Of a stretch of 64,000 nt of DNA, positions 53,345 to 63,185 are shown piece after piece. Positions within the stretch are counted from its first letter, which is position 1. The number at the start of each line of letters is the position of its first letter. Source of the DNA: Viola odorata. Its lineage: Eukaryota > Streptophyta > Magnoliopsida > Malpighiales > Violaceae. The notes under the pieces are model-generated. The model did no database searches, was not told where the DNA came from, and worked only from the letters and a program-made list of their open reading frames with translations. Where the stretch lies: assembly GCA_963691705.1 (NCBI GenBank), contig OY829542.1, forward strand, positions 39,914,579 through 39,978,578. The letters run 5' to 3'. The translations under genes and the position numbers were made by a program.

Positions 53345-54450
53345 ATCAAGGCCGCTAGCATTAGCATTCTTCTCCTCCCAGAGTGACAGCATAGTTTAGA
53401 TTTCAGCATAGCATCTTCTCCTCCCAGAGTGACAGCATAGTATAATTTCCAGCATAGCATCTTCTCCTCCCAGAGTGACCTTAGTTCAAGTTTCCGCATT
53501 TCGCGTCGTCTCCTACGGGAATCGACGTTCTTTAAGATTTCAGCATAGCATCTTCTCCTCCCAGAGTGACAGCATAGTTTAATTTCCAGCATAGCATCTT
53601 CTCCTCCCAGAGTGACAGCATAGTTTAATTTCCAGCATAGCATCTTCTCCTCCCAGAGTGACCTTAGTTTAAGTTTCCGTATTTCGCGTCGTCTCCTACG
53701 GGAATCGACGTTCTTTAGATTTCAGCATAGCATCTTCTCCTCCCAGAGTGACAGCATAGTTTAGCTTCCAGCACAGCATCTCCTCCTCCCAGAGTGACCT
53801 TAGTTTAAGTTTCCGCATTTCGCGTCATCTCCTACGAGAATCGACGTTCTTTTGATTTCAGCATAGCATTCTCCTCCTCCCAGAGTGACAGCATAGTGTA
53901 GCTTCCAGCGTAGCATTTCTTCTCCTCCCAGAGTGACAACATAGCGTAGATCTACCTTTTTCAGCTTTAGCATTTCTTCCCCTCTCAGAGTGATATCCTT
54001 CACATAATTCTACATTTCTGCATAATTATTTTCTTCCTCTTAGAGTTGACATCAGTAGGGCGAAACGTTCGTACATCTACGAATAGAGCGTCATCCTCCC
54101 TAAGCAACGTCTGTTGCGTGGCAGACCCCCCAGTGGAGCCGTCATTTACGTTATCGTAAAATCACTTTTCATCCCTAGCAGAGTAGTCATCATTTACACT
54201 TCCTGCAACTTATGTTTCTCTCAATACCCGAGTAGATCTAAGCTTATATCTTTGCAGGATCAACAACCTATCTCCTCCTCCCAGAGCGACATCAAGCAAT
54301 CACCTGTTAATCCCTAGTGATGACAACAGCAATTTCCTCCTCCCAGAGTGACAGCAATCAATCTCCTCCTCCCAGAGTGACGGCAAGTAATCACCTTTTA
54401 CCCCCAGTGGTAGCATCAATCAAACTACCTCCTCCCAGAGCGACATCATC
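53345..54450 (+). repeat. Complex array built on CTCCTCCCAGAGTGAC in H 3' UTR
   Basis: From 53380 to 53660 units of ~46 bp carry CTTCTCCTCCCAGAGTGACA and TTCCAGCATAGCAT. They are interspersed with a longer unit (TTTCGCGTCGTCTCCTACGG) near 53505, 53690 and 53820. The core returns at 54271, 54333, 54363 and 54426 with other spacers. In all, about 14 copies of the core. Confidence 0.9.
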
Positions 54451-54512
54451 ACTGTAGGTTTGAGGTAAGACCTGTTGTGTCGCCAAAATTCGGATATATA
54501 TAGGGGCGGCTG

Positions 54513-54561
54513 TCTTTACTGCTTATCAAATCCTTCGATAAGACAGTAAAGAGGGGGCAAC
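54513..54561 (+). promoter_or_regulatory. H polypurine tract with overlapping stem-loop
   Basis: GTAAAGAGGGGGCAAC ends directly at the 3' LTR and is the likely plus-strand primer. TCTTTACTG (54513-54521) pairs with CAGTAAAGA (54544-54552), and TTATC (54523-54527) with GATAA (54537-54541), around a 9-nt loop, so the start of the purine tract lies in the stem. Confidence 0.75.
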
Positions 54562-57500
54562 TGTTGATACCCAAATTTTGACACCATTTTTAATCAATTT
54601 TAGCATTTCTGTCATTTATTTAATTTACTGTCATTTTTACTTGATTTACAGTCATCTGTAGTTAGTTTACTATCGATAGCATTTTTAGGTGTTTCGTTGC
54701 ATTTTTGCATCGTCGTTAGCATCGTCAGCTTTCGAAATCGCATTTTCAATTTTTCGGCATGCATTTTCATTATTATTATTAATATTATTTTTAGCCTAAA
54801 AAAATCACGTTTTAGACTATCCGGCAGTCGTATGCTAGTTTTTCTGCATTTTTGGTCATCTCACGAATTTTAGGATTTTTAGGGTTTTAGCGCATTTTTT
54901 AGTATTTTTATTATTTTATTAATATTTTTATTCGAGCTTTTATGGGACCCGAGTAAGTCTGCTCGAACCACAGCTTGACTTTTAAATGTTTTCCATCAAC
55001 TAGTTGCTAGCTTTTTTTCTGCTCGCAACGGTATACAACGTTTCGTGTAATTTTCCGTAACGTTTTTATTTTTCCGTTCCCGCGTTTCGCGCTTTTGAAC
55101 GCGAAAATAAACGCGTCAAACGCGAAATTTTCATGCTTCGCTGTATACGGTTAAAACCGTCATATTTTTCTCTACGCGCTGGTACCCTCGGATCGAAAAG
55201 TCCGAGCGTTTGCTCGCAGGACTCAGCTCGAGCCCATTTAAATAAATTAAAGGGCATTTTAATCACAACCGTTGATCTGGTCAACTCAAGAAAAGTCAAC
55301 CAGATCAACGGTTGACAAATTAAAGGGGCATGGTGCATGGCACACGCGAACGGCCATGGACGTGCGTGAACTGGGGAGCGAGCCACCGAGCTGCTCGCTC
55401 CCGTCCCCTCGGCCGTTACCTGTCCCCTCGGCCATCATCACAACGCCCCTAGCCCAGCCACCTCACGGTCGTAGCCCCGCCAGCGTGAACAACACCACCA
55501 CTCGCAGCTCCTTCTTCCTCTCCTCCACGCGATTTTCTCCTATAAATAGGAGCTCCCATTCAATGTAAAAACGGCACCAAAATCGCAAGAAACCCTTGCT
55601 CCTTCTCCCTCTTGATCAGCTTGCTCATATTGAGCGACAATCGTCCAGTTCAAAGTTTGAAACGTGAGCTTTCTCTCTCTAGCTCATCTTCGGTTTTTCT
55701 GCGCAAGTTTTCTTTAATTTCGTTTGGCTTGATTTTGAGCAAATAAATTGATTGTTTTTGTGCTATTAATTCACATATGTAATGTAGATTAAATACATGC
55801 TTTCAATTTTGAAAATCGTTGGCTAGATTGTTCGAATTAATTAGTTTTCGATAATTAACGGTTCGGTCGTTTTTTCGAAATTAAATTTTGTACGAGTCAA
55901 ACTAAAAATTGAGGTTTATACGGTCGGAAAGTCGTCAAAGAGACGAACATTTCGGTACGTCCATTTTTCAAAACGGCCAAGTGTGGCCGGAGTTGGGTCG
56001 CTGGCAGTAGCTCCGGCGACCAAGGGAGGGGGTGATGAATAGTGCCATGCCTATTCATCACACGGCGCCGTTTTGGCCCCCCTCCCAAGTTTTCAAAGTT
56101 TTCAATTAGGTCCCTCCGATTTTTAATTCTTTCCGAAATTTCAAATCGTAAGTTTTTCGTAAAAATAATTCGTACGCATCGTACGTTAATTTCTCGTATT
56201 ATCAACTGTTAATTTTCTGCACTTATCAACTGTTTAATTTTCTGCACTTATCAACTGTTTAATTTTCTGCACTTATCAACTGTTTAATTTTCTGCACGTA
56301 TCAACTGTTTAATTTTCTGCACTTATCAACTGTTTTAATTCTTAGCACTTTAAATTTCCGCACTTTATTTTCTGCAATTTAAAAATTCAGTTATTTATTT
56401 TTACCGCCTACATGGACGGTCGCACTTTAATTTCCGCAATATCAACTGCTTTAATTTTTCGCAAAACTGCTGGAAATCCTTCCGCAATATCAACTGTTTT
56501 ATTTTCTGCAAATATCAATTGTTTTATTTTCCGCAATATCAACTGCTTTAATTTTTCGCACAACTGCTGGAAATCCTTCCGCAAATATCAACTGCTTTAT
56601 TTTCTGCAAATATCAATTGTTTTATTTTTCGCAAATATCAACTCTCTACTTTCTGCAAATTATCCAACTGTTAAATTCTCGTATGCTTAAAATCAATCAT
56701 TTTTCGCATGCAATCAACGTAGATATTAAATTCTCCCATGCGTAAAATCAATCATTCTTCGCATGCAATCACGTAGATGTTAGATTCTCACATGCGTAAA
56801 ATCAATCATTCTTCGCATGCAATCACGTAGATGTTAGATTCTCACATGCTTAAAATCAATCATTTTTCGCATGCAATCAAAGTAGCATTTTAATTCTCAC
56901 ATGCTTAAAATCAATCATTTTTCGCATGCAATCACGTAGCATTTTAATTCTCGCATGCTTAAAATCAATCATTTTTCGCATGCAATCACGTAGATGTTAG
57001 ATTCTCACATGCTTAAAATCAATCATTTTTCGCATGCAATCAACGTAGCATTTTAATTCTCACATGCTTAAAATCAATCATTTTTCGCATGCAATCACGT
57101 AGCACTGTTAAAATTCTCACATGCGTAAAATCAATCATTTTTCGCATGCAATCACCATAGCATTTAAATTCTCGTATGTGTAAAATCAATCATTTTTCAC
57201 ATATGATCAACCCAACATTTAAATTTCGTATGCGTAAAATCAATCATTTATCGCATGCAAATCAGCTCAGCATTTAAATTCTCGTATGCGTAAAATCCAT
57301 CATTTTTCGCATACAAACAACTGTCATCATTTTTGTCAAACCCAGCATCTCACTTTCGTATACGCAAAATTCATCATTTCTCGTATGCAATCAACTGTCA
57401 TTTAAATTTTCGCACTCATAAAATTGTTTACTTCTTTCTCAAGCTATCACTAATACTCTCACTTTGTAGGTTTTAAATTCAAGCTTCGCTCGAAAGTACG

Positions 57501-58312
57501 CCTTTCGATTCCCTTTTATTTATTCAGCGCTTTTTTCGTAAAATAGCAGTCGTACGCATGATATATAGAAGTGTTAGAATTAAAATCAACCCACATGAAC
57601 AACGTGTTTAAAGAGTCGCTTCAAATGCCATATTCATGTGATTTTAAATTCTCGCATATATTGACTGCATGTACATGGGGACTTTCGATCCCACATCAGT
57701 TTTCCACTTCAAAAACCAATCATTTAAAATTGGTACTCTGTTAGCAATCCATGATAGGTTCACATAGCAATCAATCTAATCATGCATGGCCCGATGATGA
57801 AATAAGAGGGCGCTCATTCAGTCTTACAGAAAATTCAGTCCCATCACGTTACGGTCAAGAATAATAGACTGATCTTGATAAACGGTAACCCCGTCCGAAA
57901 GATCTTTTTTATTATTTTTGAACGGTCCCGATTGTGGAAAAGGCTAAAGTGACGATTCCTCTGAGGGCCCCCTTTTTCAAAATAAAACGCATTTTCATCA
58001 AAACACCTTTTAAACACCTCTCTCATCAACCGGTAACCGTTTTCGGATGTGACTCGGGTGCCTAACACCTTCCCGAGACCATAATACGACCCCGAACCTT
58101 TTGTCTGGGGTCCAGACCCCTTTTTTATGCCTTTAGTTTTTTTACTTATTATATTTCCTATGCCATGACGATTAAGGTTCCCTAAAGCCTAGCAACCAAA
58201 TTAGGGTGGCGACTTCATTGCATGTTGTGAGGCGTCTGTCTACGCTGAGCATTGTAAGGTCCCAAATTTCGTTGCACACTCGCGAGTTTTTAATTTTCGT
58301 GGGGGCGCGACA
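54562..58312 (+). repeat. H 3' LTR (3751 bp)
   Basis: Same content and order as the 5' LTR: inverted repeat at 55266-55314, TATA box at 55541-55547, 25-bp array from about 56203, ~55-bp array at 56660-57395. It is 54 bp longer; an extra array unit near 56985-57040 explains this. Scattered substitutions are visible (for example GAACAGGGG against GAACTGGGG). Confidence 0.97.
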
Positions 58313-58317
58313 CATGG
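58313..58317. repeat. Right target-site duplication of H (CATGG)
   Basis: Matches 36118-36122 exactly. Confidence 0.95.
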
Positions 58318-58566
58318 GAGGAAGAGAAAATACCTTTCGCAAGTTTCATAAAGTCAAGAGACACTCCAGAGATGTATGCAGAGAGTTAAAGTTGGCTATA
58401 GAACTTTTAGTAGAAGAAGGCTACCTCGGAGAATTCTCCACCAAGGCAAGAGAAAAAGCCAGGAATAACCCGATAAATAGGGCCTCAGACAATAGACAGG
58501 CGGCTCCTCACACTCCTGAAAATGATGTTACTCCTAGTGGGAGCGTGTCAGGGAGGCACACCGCAT
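58313..58566 (+). pseudogene. gag: Element I gag C-terminal end
   Basis: The frame continues from 36122: GRENTFRKFHKVKRHSRDVC, RELKLAIELLVEEGYLGEFS and TKAREKARNNP, then a stop at 58566. The knuckle-like motif has Arg where A and B have the first Cys (CKFHKARG). The protease frame starts in another phase here, while in A gag and protease share one frame, so an indel near 58520-58560 is likely. The first five bases are the right copy of the H target duplication. Confidence 0.82.
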
Positions 58567-59478
58567 GATGAGGACATTCCCATCATCAACATCATAGCCG
58601 GGGGCACACCGCATCTTGATGAGTTTGTGCAGTTAACGCCCACCGCAGGAGAGAAGCGCAAACGTGAAGGTGCGTTATCAAAAAATGAAGCGATAAGTGT
58701 TTTAGATCGAATGGTATTGTCCTTCTCCGAGGAAGAAGAGAAAGGTGTCGTTTTTCCGCATAACGATGCATTGGTGGTTACACCCGTTATTGGAAACCAT
58801 GGAGTCAGAAGAACCCTTATCGATAACGGCAGCGCAGTAAATTTATTTTCATTGGAGGCTTATAACCTCATAAAGCGCCCCGCCAGTGAGTTGACACCTT
58901 ACAAAAAGCCGATAATTGAGGTAGACGGAGTTCCTATCCTAGTGACTAGAGTCACCTTATTGCCTACATACTTTAGAGAAGACACATCCAAAAGATCAGA
59001 GGAATTGTTGTTCTTGGTTGTAGACCTTACCTTGCCCTACAATGCCATACTCGGGCGCCCGTTCCTCAATCATTTTGGTTCAGCGATATCCCAAAAACAC
59101 TTGAGGTTGAAGTATCCCTCTTGGGATGGAGTGGTCTTAGTTAAAGGCGATCATAAGTTGGCGGCCGAGTGTTATCTACTCATGATGCAGAAGAGTTGTG
59201 ATAGATATGTGTGTGTGACGACGAATCCCTTCGAGCAGAAAGAAGAAAAACGTACCCAGCCAGTGGACAAGATGGTGCCCGTCCCTGTTAATGGGGTCAG
59301 TGGGGAAAATTTCCTGGTTAGCGAAAAGTTAAGCTCGGAAGAGAACATACAGTTAGCTCGATTGTTAGATAAGTGTAAAGGAGAGTTCGCTTGGAAGCTC
59401 GCGGATATGCCCGGTATCTCGCGAGAGGTAGCGGAGCATCGACTTAACGTCGACCCCTGCGTCAAACCAGTCCAGTAG
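58522..59478 (+). CDS. pol: Element I protease and RT linker
   Basis: Open for 318 codons. True protease sequence begins near HDEDIPIINIIAGGTPHLDE (58563); the first residues are out-of-frame gag. Then come VLDRMVLSFSEEEEKGVVFP, the catalytic LIDNGSAVNLF (about 58815), PTYFREDTSKRSEELL and YNAILGRPFLNHFGSAISQ, as in A and B. The linker LARLLDKCKGEFAWKLADMP leads to RT. The frame ends at a TAG at 59476, where A has a Gln codon in VQQKQRAF. The catalytic Asp-Asn-Gly is intact. Confidence 0.85.
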   Translation: MMLLLVGACQGGTPHDEDIPIINIIAGGTPHLDEFVQLTPTAGEKRKREGALSKNEAISVLDRMVLSFSEEEEKGVVFPHNDALVVTPVIGNHGVRRTLIDNGSAVNLFSLEAYNLIKRPASELTPYKKPIIEVDGVPILVTRVTLLPTYFREDTSKRSEELLFLVVDLTLPYNAILGRPFLNHFGSAISQKHLRLKYPSWDGVVLVKGDHKLAAECYLLMMQKSCDRYVCVTTNPFEQKEEKRTQPVDKMVPVPVNGVSGENFLVSEKLSSEENIQLARLLDKCKGEFAWKLADMPGISREVAEHRLNVDPCVKPVQ

Positions 59479-60716
59479 AAGCGACAAGCGTTCTCTATAG
59501 AAAAGGCAATAGCCATTGACAAAGAGGTGTCAAACTGCAACCCGCTCCCTCGAATCGACTAATTAGTCGACCAGACTGCCAGGTATGCCTATTTAAGTTC
59601 TTTAGACGCCAACTCCGGATATCATCAAATTCCCATGGCCGTCGAAGACGAAGAAAAGACCGTCTTCATCACCCTGAAGGGCACGTACTGCTATAAGGTG
59701 ATGTCGTTTGGATTAAAATATACTGGGCAACCTTTCACCTTATGGCAAACAAGGTGTTCGAAAAACAAATCGGAAAGAAAGTAGAAGCCTACGTGGACGA
59801 TTTATTGGTCAAGAGTCGAAGCTTTGAGGACCACTTAGAAAACTTGGAAGAGGTTTTCAACGTGATGAGAGAGTACAAGATGAAGCTGAACCCCCGTAAA
59901 TACATGTTTGTATTTCAAACGGGTAGGTTCTTGGGATACGTAGTCAGCTAGAAAGGCATTTAGCCCAATCCGTCAAAGATCAAAGCTATTCATGATATGA
60001 TATCCCCTCGAACTGTCAAGGAAGTGCAAAATCTCACAGGGCGCGTTATCGCTCTAGGACGATTTATTTCCAAATAAGGTGAAAGATGCCTACCCTTCTT
60101 CAAGGTTATACGTAAAAAGGCCTTTGGATGGACAAAAGAATGCGAAGAAGCGTTTATGGGCCTGAAATCTTATCTTTCATCTGATCTGGTGTTGACAAGA
60201 CTAGAGGCGGGTGATACTCTATAGTTGTACCTTGGTGTTGCCGATGAAGTGGTCAGTGTCGTCCTTGTCCGAGACGATAACCACGTCCACCACCCCGTGT
60301 ACTTTGTCAGCCATGTCTTGAAAGATGCTGAGTTGCGATATGCTCGCATTGAAAAAATAGCGTTTGTGTTGGTGCAGGCTACGCGCAAAATGGACAGGTA
60401 TTTTCAGGCCCACCCCGTCATGGTGCTCACAGACCAACCCTTAAAAAAGATTTTCAGAAAGCCTGAGTCTTCAGGAAGGATGCTGATGTGGGCCATTGAA
60501 CTCGAGCAGTTTGGGCTATGCTATAAAGCCCGACCATCCATACAAGCCCAAGTCCTAGCAGACTTCATAGCCGAGTGCACGTTTACGCAGGATCCATTGA
60601 CGAACTTACCAGAAGAAGAAAGAGATGACTTGGATCTCCCATTCCTCGAAACTTACACCGACTTGTGGGTTATCCACGTGGACGAAGCCAAGAACCAAGA
60701 ACTAGCTGGAGCATGA
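59479..60716 (+). pseudogene. pol: Element I RT and RNase H, broken
   Basis: After IEKAIAIDKEV the sequence jumps to PLPRID. Compared with A, about 48 residues including WRMCIDFTDLNDACPKD (the first catalytic Asp block) are missing. SLDANSGYHQIPMAVEDEEK follows, then a frame change near 59725, then an open frame (59742-59951) with VEAYVDDLLVKS and MKLNPRKYMF. Stops are at 59949, near 59960, 60074 and near 60222. RNase H (60225-60716) has VVSVVLVRDDNHVHHPVYFV, LKDAELRYARIEKIA and VLTDQPLKKIF, then the second RNase H starts (TDLWVIHVDEAKN). The deletion alone would abolish RT. Confidence 0.87.
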
Positions 60717-62116
60717 ATCATAGTAACCGGACCACTAGGCATACAGATACGATATGCCGTCCGAATCTTGCAGCCGTTATCCAACAACGCGGTAGAATAT
60801 GAGGGGCTGTTAGCTGGACTCACGATAGGAAAAAATTTATCCCCAAAGGCCATACATGACGCCGGAGTAATGGGAGACTTACGGCTATTGATATAGGGCG
60901 ACTCTAAGTTAGTGATAGACCAAGTCTTGGTCAATTCTCAAGCTAGAGAGCCTATTATGATTCAATATCTCTCTAAAGTGAAGCGCGAGTTGATGGAAAT
61001 AAAAAAAATGGGTATACAGGTCAACATCAAACATGTCCCTCGAGAAGATAATACCGAGGCTGATAATCTCACCAAGATTGCAGCGAACACAGAAGCATCC
61101 ATACCCGTTGACGTGTACTTTGAGGAAATATCCGTGCCTTCCTTCATGGAAGAACAAGCGTCGCTCTGTATCGAAGAAATCAAAAATGACAGGCGGATTC
61201 CTGTAATAAAATTTCTAAAGCACGATGAGTTGCCCAAAGATAACGCTGAAAAGAAAAAAGTGTTAAAACAGGCGGCACGGTATACATATTATGACAGAGA
61301 ATTGGTTCGGAGATGTTTCTCTCATCCCGCTGCCAAGTGTATAACGAAACAAGAAGGCCTCCACACCTTACGAGAGATTCACGAAGGGATATGTGGTATG
61401 CACGTGTCTGGTGGTACTTTGGTTGCACAAGTCTTTAGGTCAGGTTTCTATTGGCCTACCATTCGCAGGGACTGCGATAACTTTGTACAAACCTGTCAGA
61501 AATGTCAAGAGTCCTCCAAAATTCCCCACGACCTGCTACGGAAATCTCCAAAATTGTGGCTCCTTGTCCTTTTGCCAAATGGAGAATTGACATCTTAGGC
61601 TCATTTCCAAAGGCAAGATCTCATCTGAAATTTGTAGTCATGGCAGTGGACTACTTCACAAAATGGGCAGAAGCGGAAGCGGTGGCTAACATCACAACGG
61701 AGAAGATATGGCGTTTCTTCAAACACCAAGTTATTATGCGATTTGGTATACTTCACGTGTTAGTCAGCGATAACGGGACACAATTTACGAGTCAATTCTT
61801 TAGAGACCAGTGCGCGGAATTCCAAATCGAAGAAAGATTATCTTCCATAGCCCACCCACAAACTAATGGGCTCGCGGCGGTAACCAATCGAAGTATCCTT
61901 AGTGGTATCAAGAAAAACCTAAAAGGTGCAAAAAAGAAATGGGCAGATGAGCTACCGTATGTGATGTGGGCGTACCGCAAGACCGTCAAAACCAGTATAG
62001 GAGAAACACCCTTCGCATTGGCTTTCGCCACTAAGGCCGTCACACCGGTAGAAATTGATACTCTGAGCTTGCGAGTGGCGTACTTCAAGGAAGAAATAAA
62101 TGAAGAAAGATTATGA
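60717..62116 (+). pseudogene. pol: Element I second RNase H (end) and integrase
   Basis: After a stop at 60714, the second RNase H continues: NNAVEYEGLLAGLTIG (Glu), a stop near 60895, GDSKLVIDQ (Asp) and NTEADNLTKIA (Asp). Integrase zinc region: REIHEGICGMHVSGG, CQKCQE. A frame change is near 61590. Core (61502-62116): WRIDILGSFPKAR (Asp) and LVSDNGTQFTS (Asp), but the third acidic residue is lost: NGLAAVTNRS stands where relatives read NGQAEVTNR, so the catalytic Glu is Ala. The domain ends AYRKTVKTSIGETPFALAFA, then a stop at 62114. Confidence 0.88.
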
Positions 62117-62419
62117 GTGAACCTCGATGCGTTGCTAGAATTACATGAAGAAACACTTCTGAAAATGTTGTACTATAAGAGAAAGATGGTGCGATATCAC
62201 AACAGGCGCGTCAAAGAACGATTGCTGAAAATAGGAGACTTGGTATTTAGGGACAAACGAGCGGCCGGACAGCACATGTGGAAACTCAGTCCAAACTGGG
62301 ACGGCCCATATCGTGTTACCCGTGTTATCAGAAAGGGAGCATACCACTTGGAAGTACTTGACGGTACTCCCTTACCAAACTCTCGGAACATAGCTCGTTT
62401 GAAACTATATCAAGCTTGA
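62117..62419 (+). CDS. pol: Element I integrase C-terminal domain
   Basis: Open for 100 codons, continuing in frame from the integrase core after a TGA at 62114-62116. It reads LRKIGDL-like LLKIGDLVFRDKRAAGQHMW, then KLSPNWDGPYRVTRVIRKGA and LDGTPLPNSRNIARLKLYQA. These are the usual end-of-integrase landmarks in this lineage. It contains no chromodomain. It ends 1.58 kb before the window edge, with no LTR start seen yet. Confidence 0.8.
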   Translation: MNLDALLELHEETLLKMLYYKRKMVRYHNRRVKERLLKIGDLVFRDKRAAGQHMWKLSPNWDGPYRVTRVIRKGAYHLEVLDGTPLPNSRNIARLKLYQA

Positions 62420-62534
62420 ATCTGGCATGCCTCTGTACGTTTTGATAACGTTAGTAATAACTTGCATTAACGGTCAATTCAAAAGTATTGTCATGTGTTT
62501 TCGTGGTTGATGACGTACAGGTAATGAACGGTGC

Positions 62535-62965
62535 TAGGAGTGAAAATCCTATCCTTGTGACAATCGCTCCTGATCAGACGACTCACTAAGACAAGGCACG
62601 CCCTGGCATACTTAAAGATTCAACGCCGGGAGTGAAAATCCTATCCTTGTGAGAACTGGGCTAACACAGATGACTCACTAAGATAAGGCATGCCCCGGCA
62701 CCTCTAGGAGTGAAAATCCTATCCTTGTGACAACCGGGCTAACACAGACGACTCACTAAGACGAGGCACGCCCCAGGGAAATGAAGACTCCACCCTAGAA
62801 GTGAAAATCCTATCCTTGTGACGACCATGCTAATACAAACGGCTCACTAAGATGAGACACGCTCTAGGGAAGTGAGGACTCAACGCCTGGAAGTGAAAAT
62901 CCTATCCTTGTGATAACTAATCCTTATCAGACGACTCACTAAGACGAGGCACGCTCTAGGCCAAT
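62535..62965 (+). repeat. ~88-bp tandem repeat in I 3' UTR, 5 units
   Basis: GTGAAAATCCTATCCTTGTGA recurs near 62542, 62630, 62707, 62800 and 62894. Each is followed by GACTCACTAAGA..AGGCACGC. Spacing varies from 78 to 94 bp. Confidence 0.92.
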
Positions 62966-63004
62966 CCTAGAAAATCGAAACAAATTGTGATATCCCAGCA
63001 AGTA

Positions 63005-63185
63005 ACCGGACGGTAAATACTCGGTGCAGTTGGCTGGATGAGAAAGCAACACAAGTAATACCCCGGCAAGGCCGGATCCAGCGAGCCTGGATGAGAAAGC
63101 AACACAAGTAATGCCCCGGCGAGGCCGGATTTAGCAAGGCTGAATGGAAAAGCAACACCAATAATACCTCGATACATGCAGGTGA
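63005..63185 (+). repeat. ~55-bp tandem repeat in I 3' UTR, 3 units
   Basis: The unit contains GATGAGAAAGCAACACAAGT, AATACCCCGGCAAGG and CCGGATCCAGCGAGCCTG; the third is diverged (GAATGGAAAAGCAACACC). A single related unit is in J near 12050-12110. Confidence 0.85.

Larger units (their letters stand above)
49995..54512 (+). other. H 3' untranslated region (4.5 kb)
   Basis: Non-coding. A diverged ~400-bp duplication is seen: TTGCAGCCCCGCTGCACATTA near 50998 and TTGCAGCCCCGCTGCGCACCT near 51377 in similar surroundings. A CTAGCAATCAAGTCATCTAG-type repeat is at 51543-51620. A purine-rich A/G tract of about 110 bases is at 52265-52375. Four minisatellites, listed separately, fill most of 52440-54450. 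Variable, repeat-rich 3' UTRs are known in Ogre/Tat elements. Confidence 0.85.
36123..58312 (+). mobile_element. Element H: complete Ogre-like (Tat) LTR retrotransposon, 22.2 kb
   Basis: LTRs of 3697 and 3751 bp in the same orientation, a 5-bp target duplication, a primer site, ORF1, gag-protease, a probable intron, RT-RNase H-second RNase H-integrase, a 4.5-kb 3' UTR with minisatellites, and a polypurine tract. ORF1 upstream of gag, the second RNase H, the size and the intron are hallmarks of Ogre elements. The LTRs look about 99% alike by eye, so the insertion is recent. The coding region carries two nonsense changes in gag, one in pol and three frameshifts, plus a deletion in the capsid region. 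Confidence 0.95.

Noticed and set aside
53345..54450. CRISPR-like array of direct repeats
   Set aside because: Units are contiguous or irregularly spaced, with no unique spacers of constant length, in a plant retrotransposon UTR.
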